Shown: positions 17,510-27,460, numbered from the stretch's first letter. The stretch: 64,000 nt of DNA from Mesorhizobium sangaii (GCF_014207355.1 NZ_JACHEF010000008.1:1-64000), one strand, 5' to 3'. The notes: generated from the letters alone by a model not told the origin. Program-made: numbers and translations.

Positions 17510-20248
17510 CTACTTTCCCGCCAGCACCTTCAGCCGATACAGCGCCTCAAGCGCCTCGCGTGGCGTCATCTCGTCGGGGTTGATGTCGCCGAGTGCGGCG
17601 CCCAGAGCATCGTTCTTCACCGGCTTCGGCGCTTCACGCTTCACCGCCACCGAAAACAGCGGCAGGTCGTCGACCAGACGGTTGGTCTTGCCCGAAACCT
17701 CGCCCTCTTCGAGTTGGTGCAGCACTTCCTTGGCCCGGTCGACCACCGCTTCCGGCAATCCGGCCAGTCGTGCCACCTGCACGCCATAGGAGCGGTCGGC
17801 GGCACCCTTGCCAACCTCGTGCAGGAAGACGACGTCGTTTTCCCATTCCTTGACCCGCATGGTGACGTTGTGCAGCCGCGCCAGCTTGCCCGCCAGCGAG
17901 GTCATTTCGTGGAAATGGGTGGCGAAGATCGCCCGGCAGCGGTTCTTCTCGTGCAGGTATTCCACCGCCGCCCAGGCGATCGACAGGCCGTCGAAAGTGG
18001 CGGTGCCGCGGCCGATCTCGTCGAGGATCACCAGCGCACGCTCGCCGGCCTGGTTGAGGATCGCCGCCGTCTCGACCATCTCGACCATGAAGGTCGAGCG
18101 GCCGCGCGCCAGATCGTCCGAGGCGCCGACCCGCGAAAACAGCCGGTCGACGACGCCGATATGGGCTGACGCCGCCGGCACGAACGAGCCGGTTTGCGCC
18201 AGGATGGCGATCAGCGCGTTCTGCCGCAGGAATGTTGACTTACCGCCCATGTTGGGGCCGGTCAAAAGCCAGATCGCACCATTCTTGGCGCTGCCCTCCG
18301 GCGACAGGTCGCAATCATTGGCGACGAACGGGCCTTCGCCTGAGCGCCGCAGCGCCTGCTCGACCACCGGATGCCGGCCGCCCGAAATTTCGAAGGCAAG
18401 GCTCGAATCCACCACCGGCCGGCACCAGGCTTCGCTCTCGGACAACAGTGCTAGCGCCGCCGACACGTCGAGCACGGCCAGCGCATCGGCGCCGGCGCGG
18501 ATCTTTTCCGCCTCGCCGACCGCTTCCGCCGTTAGCGCATCGAAGGCGGCAAGCTCGATGCTTAACGCCCGGTCGGCGGCATTGGCGATCTTGGTCTCCA
18601 GTTCGGCGAGTTCTGTCGTCGTGAAGCGCATGGCGTTGGCCATGGTCTGGCGATGGATGAAGCGCGCCTTGGCGCCGTCGCTGCCGGTCATCACCGCATG
18701 ATGGTTGGCGGTCACTTCGATGTAATAGCCAAGCACATTGTTGTGCCGGATCTTCAGCGAGCGGATGCCGGTCTCGTCGATCAGCGAGCGCTCCAGCCCG
18801 GCGATGACCTTTCGCGATTCATCGCGCAGCGCCCGCATTTCGTCGAGCTCCACATGGTAGCCGCCGCGAACGAAGCCGCCGTCACGTTTTAGCAGCGGAA
18901 GTTCATCGCCAAGCGCCTGCGTCAGGTGCTGGGAAAGCGCCCTGGGCAGCGCCTGGATGGCGCCCAGCGCCGCCGTGAGTTCCTGGGGCAGGATTGTCTC
19001 GCCGAAGATCGCGGCGATCGCGCCGGCCGCCTCGAAACCGGCGCGCAACGCGCCGAGGTCGCGCGGGCCGCCACGGTTCAGTGCCAGCCGGGACAGTGCG
19101 CGTGGCATGTCGGCGACGCTCTTCAGGCTTGCCCGCACCGCCTGGCAGAGCCGCGTTTCGGAGCGGAAGAAGGACACCGAGTCCAGCCTGGCGCCGATCG
19201 CCGCCGGATCGGTCAGTGGCGCCATCAGCCGGTCGGCCAGCAGCCTTGCGCCGCCGCCGGTCACCGTGCGGTCGATCGCCTTGAACAGCGAACCCTCGCG
19301 GCTGCCTGACAGCGTGCGCAGCAGCTCCAGATTGCCGCGCGTCGCCGGATCGATGAACAGCGTCGAGCCCTGCTCCTCGCGTTCCGGCCGCGACAGCGGC
19401 GGGCGCTCGGCCTTCTGCGTCTTCTCGACATAGGCGATGGCGCCCGAGATCGCCGACAGTTCGGCGCGCGAAAACGCGCCAAAGCTGTCCGGCGTCGCCA
19501 CGTCGAAGAAGCGGGCGATGCGCCCCGTAGCCGAGGCCGAATCGAACAGCGAGGGCGGCTGCGGGTTGGCGACGCGGCCGAGCACGTCGAAGACCGGTTT
19601 CAGCTCAGGATCGTAGAACACCGGCTCGGCAACGATCATCTCGCGCGGATCGACGCGGAAGATGTCGGCGAGCAGCCGGTCGGCGGTGGTCTCGGCGACG
19701 CGGAAAGCCCCGGTCGAAATGTCGATCCAGGCCAGGGCAAAGGAGTGGTCCACCCCACCTTTCACCCTTCCCAGCGCCATCAGGAAACTCGATTCCGACG
19801 GCGCCAGCAATTTGTCCTCGGTGATGGTGCCCGGCGTCACCAACCGCACCACGTCGCGGCGCACCACCGATTTGCCACCGCGTTTCTTCGCCTCGGCAGG
19901 ATCCTCGATCTGCTCGCAGACGGCGACGCGAAAACCCTGGCCGATCAGCTTCTGCAGATAGTCGTCGGCGGCATGCACTGGTACGCCGCACATCGGGATG
20001 TCATGGCCCTGGTGCTTGCCGCGCTTGGTCAGGACGATGCCCAGCGCCCGGCTCGCCTTCTCGGCATCGTCGAAGAACAGCTCGTAGAAATCGCCCATGC
20101 GGTAGAACAGCAGCGAATCCGGGTTCGCCGCCTTGATCTCGATGAACTGCTCCATCATCGGCGTGACGGCGGCAGCGGCTGTCGGCAAGGGCGTGACCGC
20201 CTCGGGGGCGTCCGGCTCGTTCGGGCTATGCATGTTCATGCGCGGCAC
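17510..20248 (-). CDS. mutS: DNA mismatch repair protein MutS
   Basis: A 912-residue MutS1. The N-terminal mismatch-recognition motif is MMEQFIEIKAANPDSLLFYRMGDFYELF, including the Phe-x-Glu-type contact FYELF. Connector, lever and clamp regions follow. The ATPase has Walker A TGPNMGGKSTFLRQ near residue 665, then DDLARGRSTFMVEM and Walker B VILDEIGRGTATFDG, and THFHEM. It recognises mispairs and recruits MutL. It is divergent from the malic enzyme gene. The start used is the first of three close ATGs; the third codon choice (MNMHSP) is equally possible. Confidence 0.95.
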   Translation of the reverse strand: MPRMNMHSPNEPDAPEAVTPLPTAAAAVTPMMEQFIEIKAANPDSLLFYRMGDFYELFFDDAEKASRALGIVLTKRGKHQGHDIPMCGVPVHAADDYLQKLIGQGFRVAVCEQIEDPAEAKKRGGKSVVRRDVVRLVTPGTITEDKLLAPSESSFLMALGRVKGGVDHSFALAWIDISTGAFRVAETTADRLLADIFRVDPREMIVAEPVFYDPELKPVFDVLGRVANPQPPSLFDSASATGRIARFFDVATPDSFGAFSRAELSAISGAIAYVEKTQKAERPPLSRPEREEQGSTLFIDPATRGNLELLRTLSGSREGSLFKAIDRTVTGGGARLLADRLMAPLTDPAAIGARLDSVSFFRSETRLCQAVRASLKSVADMPRALSRLALNRGGPRDLGALRAGFEAAGAIAAIFGETILPQELTAALGAIQALPRALSQHLTQALGDELPLLKRDGGFVRGGYHVELDEMRALRDESRKVIAGLERSLIDETGIRSLKIRHNNVLGYYIEVTANHHAVMTGSDGAKARFIHRQTMANAMRFTTTELAELETKIANAADRALSIELAAFDALTAEAVGEAEKIRAGADALAVLDVSAALALLSESEAWCRPVVDSSLAFEISGGRHPVVEQALRRSGEGPFVANDCDLSPEGSAKNGAIWLLTGPNMGGKSTFLRQNALIAILAQTGSFVPAASAHIGVVDRLFSRVGASDDLARGRSTFMVEMVETAAILNQAGERALVILDEIGRGTATFDGLSIAWAAVEYLHEKNRCRAIFATHFHEMTSLAGKLARLHNVTMRVKEWENDVVFLHEVGKGAADRSYGVQVARLAGLPEAVVDRAKEVLHQLEEGEVSGKTNRLVDDLPLFSVAVKREAPKPVKNDALGAALGDINPDEMTPREALEALYRLKVLAGK

Positions 20249-20452
20249 GCTAGCAGATGTGGTCGCGCGGTTTAATGCCGGCGCTTCGAAAAACGGGGGA
20301 CGACCGACACGGCCAGATGCCGCAATCGCCAGTTCAAGCCGCGATTCCCGAACACTGGCGGTTTACACGCGGCGGTGCGTGGTCTTAATTCGGAATCTCA
20401 CAAAGCACCCGCCCTAACGAGGTGCTGCACCGGCGAGGAAATCAAAAGCATC

Positions 20453-22732
20453 ATGGCCAAAAAAACCGAGAACAACGGTCCGTCCGTCAGTGCGCAGGAA
20501 GCGCTCGAGTTCCACGCCATGGGCCGCCCCGGCAAGCTGGAGGTTGTCGCCACCAAGCCGATGGCGACGCAGCGCGATTTGAGCCTCGCCTATTCGCCGG
20601 GCGTCGCGGTTCCTGTTTTGGCCATCGCCGAGGACCCCAGCCGCGCCTTCGACTATACGACGCGCGGCAACATGGTCGCCGTCATCTCCAACGGCACCGC
20701 CATCCTTGGCCTCGGCAATCTCGGCGCGCTGGCCTCCAAGCCGGTCATGGAAGGCAAGGCGGTGCTGTTCAAGCGCTTCGCCGATGTCGATTCCATCGAC
20801 CTCGAGGTCGACACCGAGGACGCCGACGAGTTCATCAATTGCGTGCGCTTCCTCGGCCCCTCCTTCGGCGGCATCAACCTTGAAGACATCAAGGCGCCGG
20901 AGTGCTTCATCATCGAGCAGCGCCTGCGCGAACTGATGGACATTCCGGTGTTCCATGACGACCAGCACGGCACTGCCATCATCTCGGCCGCCGGCCTGAT
21001 CAACGCGCTGGAGATCACCGGCCGCGATATGAAGACGACGAAGATGGTCTGCAATGGGGCGGGTGCCGCCGGCATCGCCTGCATCGAGCTGATGAAGGCG
21101 ATGGGGTTTTCCCCCGACAACATCATCCTGTGCGACACCAAGGGCGTCGTCTTCCAGGGCCGCACCGAAGGCATGAACCAGTGGAAGTCGGCGCATGCGG
21201 TCAAGACCGAGGCGCGCAGCCTCGCCGAGGCGCTCGACGGCGCCGACGTTTTCCTCGGCCTCTCCGCCAAGGGCGCGCTGACCCCCGCAATGGTGCAGTC
21301 GATGGCCAAGAACCCGATCATCTTCGCCATGGCCAATCCCGACCCGGAAATCACGCCGGAGGAAGTCGCCGAAATCCGCACCGACGCCATCATGGCCACG
21401 GGCCGGTCGGACTATCCGAACCAGGTCAACAACGTGCTCGGCTTCCCCTACATCTTCCGTGGCGCGCTGGATGTGCGGGCCACCACCATCAATGACGACA
21501 TGAAGATCGCCGCTGCCCGTGCGCTTGCCGAACTGGCGCGCAAGGACGTGCCCGATGACGTCGCCGCCGCCTATCAGGGCAACCGGCCGAAATTCGGCCC
21601 CAACTACATCATTCCGGTGCCGTTCGACCCGCGCCTGATCTCGGCCATCCCGCTTGCGGTGGCCAAGGCAGCGATGGACTCCGGCGTTGCCCGCAAGCCG
21701 ATCCTCGATCTCGACCGCTACGCGCAGGAGCTGTCCGCCCGCCGCGATCCGATCGCCTCGACCTTGCAGCGTATCTACGATCGTGTGCGTCGCCAGCCCA
21801 AGCGCATCGTCTTCGCCGAGGGCGAGGAGGAGCAGGTGATGCGCGCCGCCGTCTCCTACGTGAACCAGCGGCTCGGCACCGCCATCCTGCTTGGCCGCGA
21901 CGACGTCATCAAGGAGAACGCCAAGCACGCCGGCATCGACCTCAACAAGCAAGGCATCGAGATCATCAATGCCCGGCTGTCGCGCCGCAACGGCATCTAC
22001 ACCGACTATCTCTACGAGCGCATGCAGCGCAAAGGCTTCCTGTTTCGCGACTGCCAGCGGCTGATCAACAACGACCGCAACCACTTCGCCGCCTGCATGG
22101 TGGCGCTGGGCGACGCCGATGGCATCGTCACGGGTGTAACCCGCAACTATTCGACGGCACTCGACGACATCCGCCGCGTCATCGACGCCAAGCCCGGCCA
22201 CCGCGTCATCGGCGTCTCGATCGTGTTGGCGCGGGGCAAGACCGTGCTGGTCGCCGATACCGCCGTGCACGACATGCCGAACGCCGAGCAGATCGCCGAC
22301 ATCGCCGAGGAGGCCGCTGGCTTCGCCCGCCGCATGGGCTACGAGCCGAGGCTCGCCATGCTCGCCTATTCGACCTTCGGCCATCCGCAGGGCGAACGCT
22401 CCGAACGCGTCCAGGAAGCCGTGCGCATCCTCGACAAGCGCCGCGTCGATTTCGAGTATGACGGCGAAATGGCCGCCGACGTCGCGCTCAATGCGCGGGC
22501 CATGGCGCAATATCCGTTTATCCGGCTGACCGGCCCGGCCAACGTGCTGATCATGCCGGCGTTCCACTCGGCCTCGATCTCGACCAAGATGCTGCAGGAG
22601 CTCGGCGGCTCGACGGTGATCGGTCCTCTGCTGGTCGGGCTGAACAAGCCGGTGCAGATCGTCTCGCTGAACGCCAAGGACTCGGATATCGTCAACATGG
22701 CGGCGATCGCGGCATATACTGCGGGGGCTTGA
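20453..22732 (+). CDS. maeB: NADP-dependent malic enzyme with phosphotransacetylase-like C-terminal domain
   Basis: A 759-residue enzyme (tme/MaeB type) that decarboxylates malate to pyruvate. Start chosen at MAKKTENNGPSVSAQEALEFH. The N-terminal malic domain shows SLAYSPGVAVPVLAI, VFHDDQHGTAIISAAG and the nucleotide fold CNGAGAAGIACIEL. From about residue 440 onwards the protein resembles phosphotransacetylase (RIVFAEGEEEQVMRAA, IGPLLVGLNKPVQI), which is regulatory rather than catalytic in characterised MaeB. Divergent from mutS across about 200 bases; ends at a terminator at 22754. Confidence 0.95.
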   Translation: MAKKTENNGPSVSAQEALEFHAMGRPGKLEVVATKPMATQRDLSLAYSPGVAVPVLAIAEDPSRAFDYTTRGNMVAVISNGTAILGLGNLGALASKPVMEGKAVLFKRFADVDSIDLEVDTEDADEFINCVRFLGPSFGGINLEDIKAPECFIIEQRLRELMDIPVFHDDQHGTAIISAAGLINALEITGRDMKTTKMVCNGAGAAGIACIELMKAMGFSPDNIILCDTKGVVFQGRTEGMNQWKSAHAVKTEARSLAEALDGADVFLGLSAKGALTPAMVQSMAKNPIIFAMANPDPEITPEEVAEIRTDAIMATGRSDYPNQVNNVLGFPYIFRGALDVRATTINDDMKIAAARALAELARKDVPDDVAAAYQGNRPKFGPNYIIPVPFDPRLISAIPLAVAKAAMDSGVARKPILDLDRYAQELSARRDPIASTLQRIYDRVRRQPKRIVFAEGEEEQVMRAAVSYVNQRLGTAILLGRDDVIKENAKHAGIDLNKQGIEIINARLSRRNGIYTDYLYERMQRKGFLFRDCQRLINNDRNHFAACMVALGDADGIVTGVTRNYSTALDDIRRVIDAKPGHRVIGVSIVLARGKTVLVADTAVHDMPNAEQIADIAEEAAGFARRMGYEPRLAMLAYSTFGHPQGERSERVQEAVRILDKRRVDFEYDGEMAADVALNARAMAQYPFIRLTGPANVLIMPAFHSASISTKMLQELGGSTVIGPLLVGLNKPVQIVSLNAKDSDIVNMAAIAAYTAGA

Positions 22733-22753
22733 GGAGACACCGCGCGGCGGACG

Positions 22754-22775
22754 AAAAGCCGGCGAACGGCTTTTT
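22754..22775 (+). terminator. rho-independent terminator after the malic enzyme gene
   Basis: AAAAGCCG (22754-22761) and CGGCTTTT (22767-22774) form an 8-bp stem with a GCGAA loop, followed by a short T-run. It lies 22 bases after the stop codon. Confidence 0.75.
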
Positions 22776-23004
22776 GGGTGAGGCAAGGCCGTGGTCGAGG
22801 GCAGCTTGAACGCGCTAGCCCGCGTCACGTCGCCTGGATGTGTGCAATCGCTGGAATCCCGCGATTCAAGCCAAATTTGCGGGAAAATCGTCGCGATCCA
22901 TAAGATATTGATAATATCCGGTTGTTATACCAGAGCGCTGTCGTCGATGTGCCAGAGCGGCATGTTGGACAGACCGGGGTGGTGACAATCATGGATTTGC
23001 AGTC

Positions 23005-24096
23005 GTGAAGCACGATACGATTCCCGCAACCGTGGTCGGCCAGGGGGCCTATCACGACGAGCGCCTGGACGCATTGCTCAGCATCACCGGCCGCATGGAC
23101 GGCTACCTCTACCGCTGCCGCAACGATGCGTCCTACACCATGCTCTACATCAGCGACGGCGTTCTCACCGTCAGCGGCTATCCGCCCACGGATTTTGTGC
23201 ACAACGCCGTGCGCGACTACGTCTCGGCCATCCACCCGGACGACCTCGCCTCGGTCTATGCCGCCGTCGACGCCGCGCTCGAAGCGCGCTGCAACTGGAA
23301 TGTCGACTACCGCATCGTGCCGAAGGTGGGCGAGCCGCTTTGGGTTCGCGAGATCGGCGGCGGTGTCTGGGATGACGCCGGCGAACTCGAATTCCTGGAA
23401 GGTTTCGTCGTCGACATCAGCGACCGCAAGGTTGTCGAGGACCTCAATTCCCAGCTGCTGCTGGATCTGAAGACCGCCAACGAGGAGCTCTCCGCGCAAA
23501 AGCGCGAGATCGAACTGGCCAAGCAGCAGAGCGACCATTCGGCCAACCACGATCTGTTGACGGACCTCCCCAACCGGCGTGCCTTCCACAACGAACTCAA
23601 GTCGGTGGTCGCGCGCTGCGGCGCCACCGGTGAGGCGGCCGGTCTCCTGTTCATCGACCTCGACCGGTTCAAGGAAGTCAATGACACGCTCGGCCACGAG
23701 GCCGGCGACGCACTGCTGCAGCGCGTATCGAGCCAGCTTCGCTCGATCCTGCGCAGTGCCGATTTCGTCGCCCGGCTTGGCGGTGACGAGTTCGCCTTCC
23801 TGTTCTCGGGCGCCGCCGACCTGGCACAGCACAAGGCCGTGCGCGTCGCCGAACGCATCCTGGAAAGGCTGCAGATCAAGGTTCCCACGCCGAATGGCGC
23901 CATCCAGGTCGGCTGCACCGTTGGCGTGGCCATGTATCCGGCGGAAGCCGCCGATTCCGAAGCGCTGGTCGCGCTAGCCGATCGCCTGATGTACGTCGGA
24001 AAAAAGAGTGGCCGCAACCGGTTGGTCACCGCCAACGAGATGGTGCCGCAACAGCCATCGTCGGGGCCTCGTCCCTCAATCCGCAAGACTGCCTAG
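23005..24096 (+). CDS. PAS-GGDEF diguanylate cyclase
   Basis: A 363-residue soluble signalling enzyme that makes c-di-GMP. It starts at GTG; the only nearby ATG (22991) runs into a stop. A PAS sensor (about residues 28-145, with YISDGVLTVSGYPPTDF and IHPDDL and the PAC-like GFVVDISDRKVVED) is joined by a coiled-coil linker to a GGDEF domain with SANHDLLTDLPNRRAF, LFIDLDRFKEVND and RLGGDEFAF. The active-site GGDEF is intact. An RSAD inhibitory (I-) site lies five residues before it, so product inhibition is expected. No EAL domain. It is monocistronic. Confidence 0.92.
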   Translation: MKHDTIPATVVGQGAYHDERLDALLSITGRMDGYLYRCRNDASYTMLYISDGVLTVSGYPPTDFVHNAVRDYVSAIHPDDLASVYAAVDAALEARCNWNVDYRIVPKVGEPLWVREIGGGVWDDAGELEFLEGFVVDISDRKVVEDLNSQLLLDLKTANEELSAQKREIELAKQQSDHSANHDLLTDLPNRRAFHNELKSVVARCGATGEAAGLLFIDLDRFKEVNDTLGHEAGDALLQRVSSQLRSILRSADFVARLGGDEFAFLFSGAADLAQHKAVRVAERILERLQIKVPTPNGAIQVGCTVGVAMYPAEAADSEALVALADRLMYVGKKSGRNRLVTANEMVPQQPSSGPRPSIRKTA

Positions 24097-24107
24097 GCTG
24101 AAAGCCA

Positions 24108-24821
24108 TCAGCCCGGCGCGAACACGCGTGCGGCCTCGACGACCTCCTCGATCTGATCCTGCCGCAGCAGGTCGATCGGAGTGCGGCCGTCGAGCTGTGC
24201 CGAGGGGCGTGTCAGCCACAGCCAGGCCAGCCTGGGATTGCTGATCAGGGACAGCACGTCATGGATGCCCGCGACCGGTCTGCCGTCGACGAACTGCGCC
24301 AGCGGGAAGACATGCTTGCGGCCGCCCTTGCGCAGGGCGATGACTTCACCCCGCCTTTGCCAGCGATGCAGGGTCGAGCGGGCGATGCGCATGTTCTCTT
24401 CCAGATAGGTCGAACCGGCGACACGGCCGGCCCAGTCCTCGATCAGCATCGATTCGAGGTCGTCGGCGCGCGGCGGAGGGGAAGCAGGTCCATCGATATC
24501 CACGGGGGATGCCGGCGGCAGCCTCGTCGCCCCGCCTGTGCCCGCCTCGCTGCGGCGCGCGGCTTCCGCCGCCAGCGCGCGGACGAATTTCGATGCAAGG
24601 CCGGGAAGGTCGGCATGGATGGCGTCGATGGCACGCTGATGCTTCGGCGACAGCAAGGTGACGGCGGAAGCTATGCTGCCGGCGATCTTGCCGACCGAGA
24701 CCATGGTGGGTCTGTTGATGGCCTCGTCATAGTGGGCAAGCGCACGTTCGACGTCCTCCGCGACCATCTGCGCGAAGTCGTCCTGCTTGATGCCGGTTGC
24801 CTGGATTTGAAATCTGTTCAT
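24108..24821 (-). CDS. orphan Xre/MbcA/ParS-like protein (antitoxin family)
   Basis: A 237-residue protein started at MNRFQIQATGIKQDDF. The N-terminal half is helical; a Pro-rich linker (residues 100-118) follows; then a winged-helix-like segment EENMRIARSTLHRWQRRGEVIALRKGGRKHVFP (about 141-173) and a C-terminal region, NPRLAWLWLTRPSAQLDGRTPIDLL (195-219), typical of the Xre/MbcA/ParS toxin-binding domain. Members usually sit next to a RES-domain toxin, but none is adjacent here: the neighbours are a diguanylate cyclase and a sugar kinase. It may be a solitary regulator derived from an antitoxin. Confidence 0.65.
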   Translation of the reverse strand: MNRFQIQATGIKQDDFAQMVAEDVERALAHYDEAINRPTMVSVGKIAGSIASAVTLLSPKHQRAIDAIHADLPGLASKFVRALAAEAARRSEAGTGGATRLPPASPVDIDGPASPPPRADDLESMLIEDWAGRVAGSTYLEENMRIARSTLHRWQRRGEVIALRKGGRKHVFPLAQFVDGRPVAGIHDVLSLISNPRLAWLWLTRPSAQLDGRTPIDLLRQDQIEEVVEAARVFAPG

Positions 24822-25059
24822 GCATCTGTCTCTTGGGCCGGGCGCTCCTCCCACAGCTGCGGCCGGTTGTTGAACGGCTACAGCGGAAAGCGGAGATCGC
24901 CGCGGCAACAGATGCAGCGGCCCGACAGCATGCTGTCTTGCATTTTTTGACACCCCAAACTGACTGCAGGCGTCCCGAAATGTCAGTCCCAGGTCGCCCC
25001 GATTGCGTGTAGGAGCGATGTATGACAACCGCGCGACGATGAGAAGCGAGGCGGCCTTT

Positions 25060-25200
25060 CCTTCTCCCCTTGTGGGAGAAGGTGGATTGGCGCGCAGCGC
25101 GAAGACGGTTGAGGGGGTGTTGGACGGAGTGGGGCGGCGTCAAGCTGGAGCACCCCTCATCCGTCGCCTTTGGCGACACCTTCTCCACAAGGGGAGAAGG
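25060..25200. repeat. dispersed inverted repeat, CCTTCTCCCC type
   Basis: Arms of about 24-25 bp (25060-25084 and 25177-25200) match with one base deleted; each arm is itself a hairpin (CCTTCTCCCC...GGGAGAAGG). The central part has GGTTGAGGGGGTG and CACCCCTCATCCG. The element fills the gap between the Xre-like gene and the sugar kinase. Related copies occur at 27461, 40344 and 44030. Confidence 0.8.
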
Positions 25201-25212
25201 GAGAAACTGCCC

Positions 25213-26205
25213 CTACAGCAACCCGGCCTGTTCAGCCTCGCGGCGCAGGTTCTGGCGCGGGCGCGGGCCGATCTGCTGGATCACCAATCCGGCCGCCAGG
25301 GAGCCAAGGTCGCCGCAAGCCTTGAGGTCGCGGCCTTGCGTGTAGCCATGCAGGAAACCGGCCGCATAGAGGTCGCCGGCGCCGGTCGTGTCAACCAGTT
25401 CCTTGATCGCGGTCGCCTGGATGACCACGGTCTCGTCGCCGCGCACGATGACCGAGCCTTTTTCCGAGCGGGTCACGGCGGCGATCCGGCAATCCTTGCG
25501 GATCTGCGCCAGCGCCTCGTCGAATGACGATGTCTGATAGAGCGATTTGATCTCGTGGCTGTTGGCAAAGACGATGTCGACGGTGCCCGAACGCATCAGG
25601 TCGAGGAACTCGTCGCGGTAGCGGTCGACGCAGAACGAATCCGAGAGTGTCATCGACACCTCGCGGCCTGCCGCGTGCGCCAGCTTCGCGGTCTGCCGGA
25701 TCGCTTCCTTGGCGCGCGGCGGGTCCCACAGATAGCCCTCGAAATAGGTGACCTTGGCGCAGGAAGCCTTGTCGGCCTCGACATCCTCCGGCCCGAGTTC
25801 GATGGCGGCGCCGAGATATGTGTTCATCGAGCGCTCGCCGTCGGGGGTGACGAAGATCATTGAGCGCGCCGTCGGTGGCTCGCCCTTGAGCGGCTTGGTG
25901 TCGAAGGCAACGCCCTGCGCGTGGATGTCGTGCGCGTAGATTTGGCCCAGCGCATCGTTCGAAACCTTGCCGAAGAAGGCGACGCGGCCGCCGAAGCTGG
26001 CGACGCCGGCCGCCGTGTTGCCGGCGCTGCCGCCGGACGCTTCGATCGCCGGGCCCATGCGGCTGTAGAGCAGTTCGGCGCGCTGGGTGTCGATGAGGTT
26101 CATCGCGCCCTTGATGATGCCGTTGGTCTCGAGGAAGTCCTCGTCGCACTGGGCGATGATGTCGACAATGGCATTGCCGATGCAAAGCACGTCATAATCC
26201 GGCAT
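25213..26205 (-). CDS. PfkB-family carbohydrate kinase, adenosine-kinase-like
   Basis: A 330-residue kinase started at MPDYDVLCIGNAIVDIIAQ, preceded by a GGAG. Ribokinase-family motifs: SGGSAGNTAAGVASFGG near residue 55, the lid and substrate region (GERSMNTYLGAA), and the C-terminal signature VDTTGAGDLYAAGFLHG (catalytic Asp near residue 285). The N-terminal GNAIVD and overall length resemble bacterial and eukaryotic adenosine kinases more than fructokinases, so purine salvage (adenosine to AMP) is the best guess. It is not in an obvious operon. Confidence 0.82.
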   Translation of the reverse strand: MPDYDVLCIGNAIVDIIAQCDEDFLETNGIIKGAMNLIDTQRAELLYSRMGPAIEASGGSAGNTAAGVASFGGRVAFFGKVSNDALGQIYAHDIHAQGVAFDTKPLKGEPPTARSMIFVTPDGERSMNTYLGAAIELGPEDVEADKASCAKVTYFEGYLWDPPRAKEAIRQTAKLAHAAGREVSMTLSDSFCVDRYRDEFLDLMRSGTVDIVFANSHEIKSLYQTSSFDEALAQIRKDCRIAAVTRSEKGSVIVRGDETVVIQATAIKELVDTTGAGDLYAAGFLHGYTQGRDLKACGDLGSLAAGLVIQQIGPRPRQNLRREAEQAGLL

Positions 26206-26495
26206 CAATGTCTCCGCCAAAAACCCGAGCCGGCTTCTTGCCATGCCCGGGCGGGTCTACAGCAAGACTCCGAAAATTGGCAACCGATTTTCTGTCGTTG
26301 CCGGCGTGGTGGCGATGACCATTCCGTTGTCGAGGAAGGCGCGGAGCCGCGGTTCTCGCAAATCAGGGTGCGCCTCCGCGACGAGGCGCTATGACAATTC
26401 GACCGTGGCCGAAGCATTTTATCGCAGCGCCGCTTACAAGCCTGGCCCAGCCGATCCTTTTTCGAAGCCGAGCCAGCCCTGTGCCTACAAAGAAA

Positions 26496-27398
26496 ATGCC
26501 GACAAGCAACGATATGACCACCGACCTGGCACTGCTCGCCGTGCTGGCGGTGCTTTGGGGCGCCTCCTACACCTTCATCAAGATCGGCGTCGAGACGATC
26601 CCGCCGGTCACGTTCATTGCCGCTCGCACGCTGATTGCCGGCGGCATCCTCTTCGCCATCATCCGCTGGCGAGGGCTCGCCATGCCGGGCGATGCGGCAA
26701 GCTGGCGCCGCTTCGCTTTCCAGGCGTGCCTCAACAGCGTCGTCCCGTTTACGCTGATCGCCGCGGCCGAGCGCTCGGTTGATGCCGGTCTCGCCACCAT
26801 CCTCAACGCGACCTCGCCGATCTTCACCTTCCTGCTGACCGCGCTCATCACCCGCGACGAGCCGGTCACGTTGCGCAAACTGATTGGCGTCGGCGCCGGC
26901 ATTGCCGGCATCTGCCTCATCATCGGCACCGAGGCGCTGGGTGGTCTCGGTCATGAGCTCTGGGCGCAGTTGGCAATCGTCGCGGCGACGATCTGCTATG
27001 CCGGTGCGGCGATCTTCGGCCGTGGCTTCAAGGGCCTCGACCCGATGCTGCCCGCCGCCGGTTCGATGCTGTGCGGCGCCATCATCCTGGTGCCACTCAG
27101 CCTGATGATCGACCAGCCATGGACGCTCGCGCCATCGACGGCGTCGATCCTGGCCTTGCTAGGCCTGTCGGTGTTTTCGACCGCGCTGGCCTTCGTCATC
27201 TATTTCCGCCTCATCCACACGCTGGGCTCGGTCGGCACCACCTCGCAAGCCTACCTGCGCGTGCCGATCGGCGTCGGCATCGGCGCCGTCTTCCTCGGTG
27301 AGAGCCTTGGTCCGACGGCGTGGCTGGGAATGGGTTTTGTTGTCGCAGGCGTCGCAGCCATGACCATCCCGGTTCGAAAGCCTGCGCTCGCGCGATAG
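26496..27398 (+). CDS. EamA/DMT-superfamily transporter
   Basis: A 300-residue inner-membrane protein of ten hydrophobic segments in two EamA repeats. Landmarks are LWGASYTFIKIGVETIPP at the N-terminus, RTLIAGGILF, SVVPFTLIAAAERSVDAGLATILNATSPIFT and, in the second repeat, FVIYFRLIHTLGSVGTTSQAYL. Such proteins usually export amino acids or other metabolites; the substrate is unknown. Start chosen at MPTSNDMTTD; a second ATG six codons later is equally possible. The 290 bases upstream, shared with the divergent kinase, show no structure I can name. Confidence 0.85.
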   Translation: MPTSNDMTTDLALLAVLAVLWGASYTFIKIGVETIPPVTFIAARTLIAGGILFAIIRWRGLAMPGDAASWRRFAFQACLNSVVPFTLIAAAERSVDAGLATILNATSPIFTFLLTALITRDEPVTLRKLIGVGAGIAGICLIIGTEALGGLGHELWAQLAIVAATICYAGAAIFGRGFKGLDPMLPAAGSMLCGAIILVPLSLMIDQPWTLAPSTASILALLGLSVFSTALAFVIYFRLIHTLGSVGTTSQAYLRVPIGVGIGAVFLGESLGPTAWLGMGFVVAGVAAMTIPVRKPALAR

Positions 27399-27460
27399 AG
27401 CGGGCAATCGCTTCGAAGATAGTCTCCGACTTGTGGCGAAGACCACCAATCGTCGAAGTC

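Noticed and set aside
20414..22828. An 804-codon minus-strand frame
   Set aside because: Exact antisense of the malic enzyme gene with low-complexity Asp/His/Gly/Val composition; an effect of codon bias.
25060..25200. CRISPR-like array
   Set aside because: Repeats are inverted rather than regularly spaced direct repeats, and no cas gene is near.
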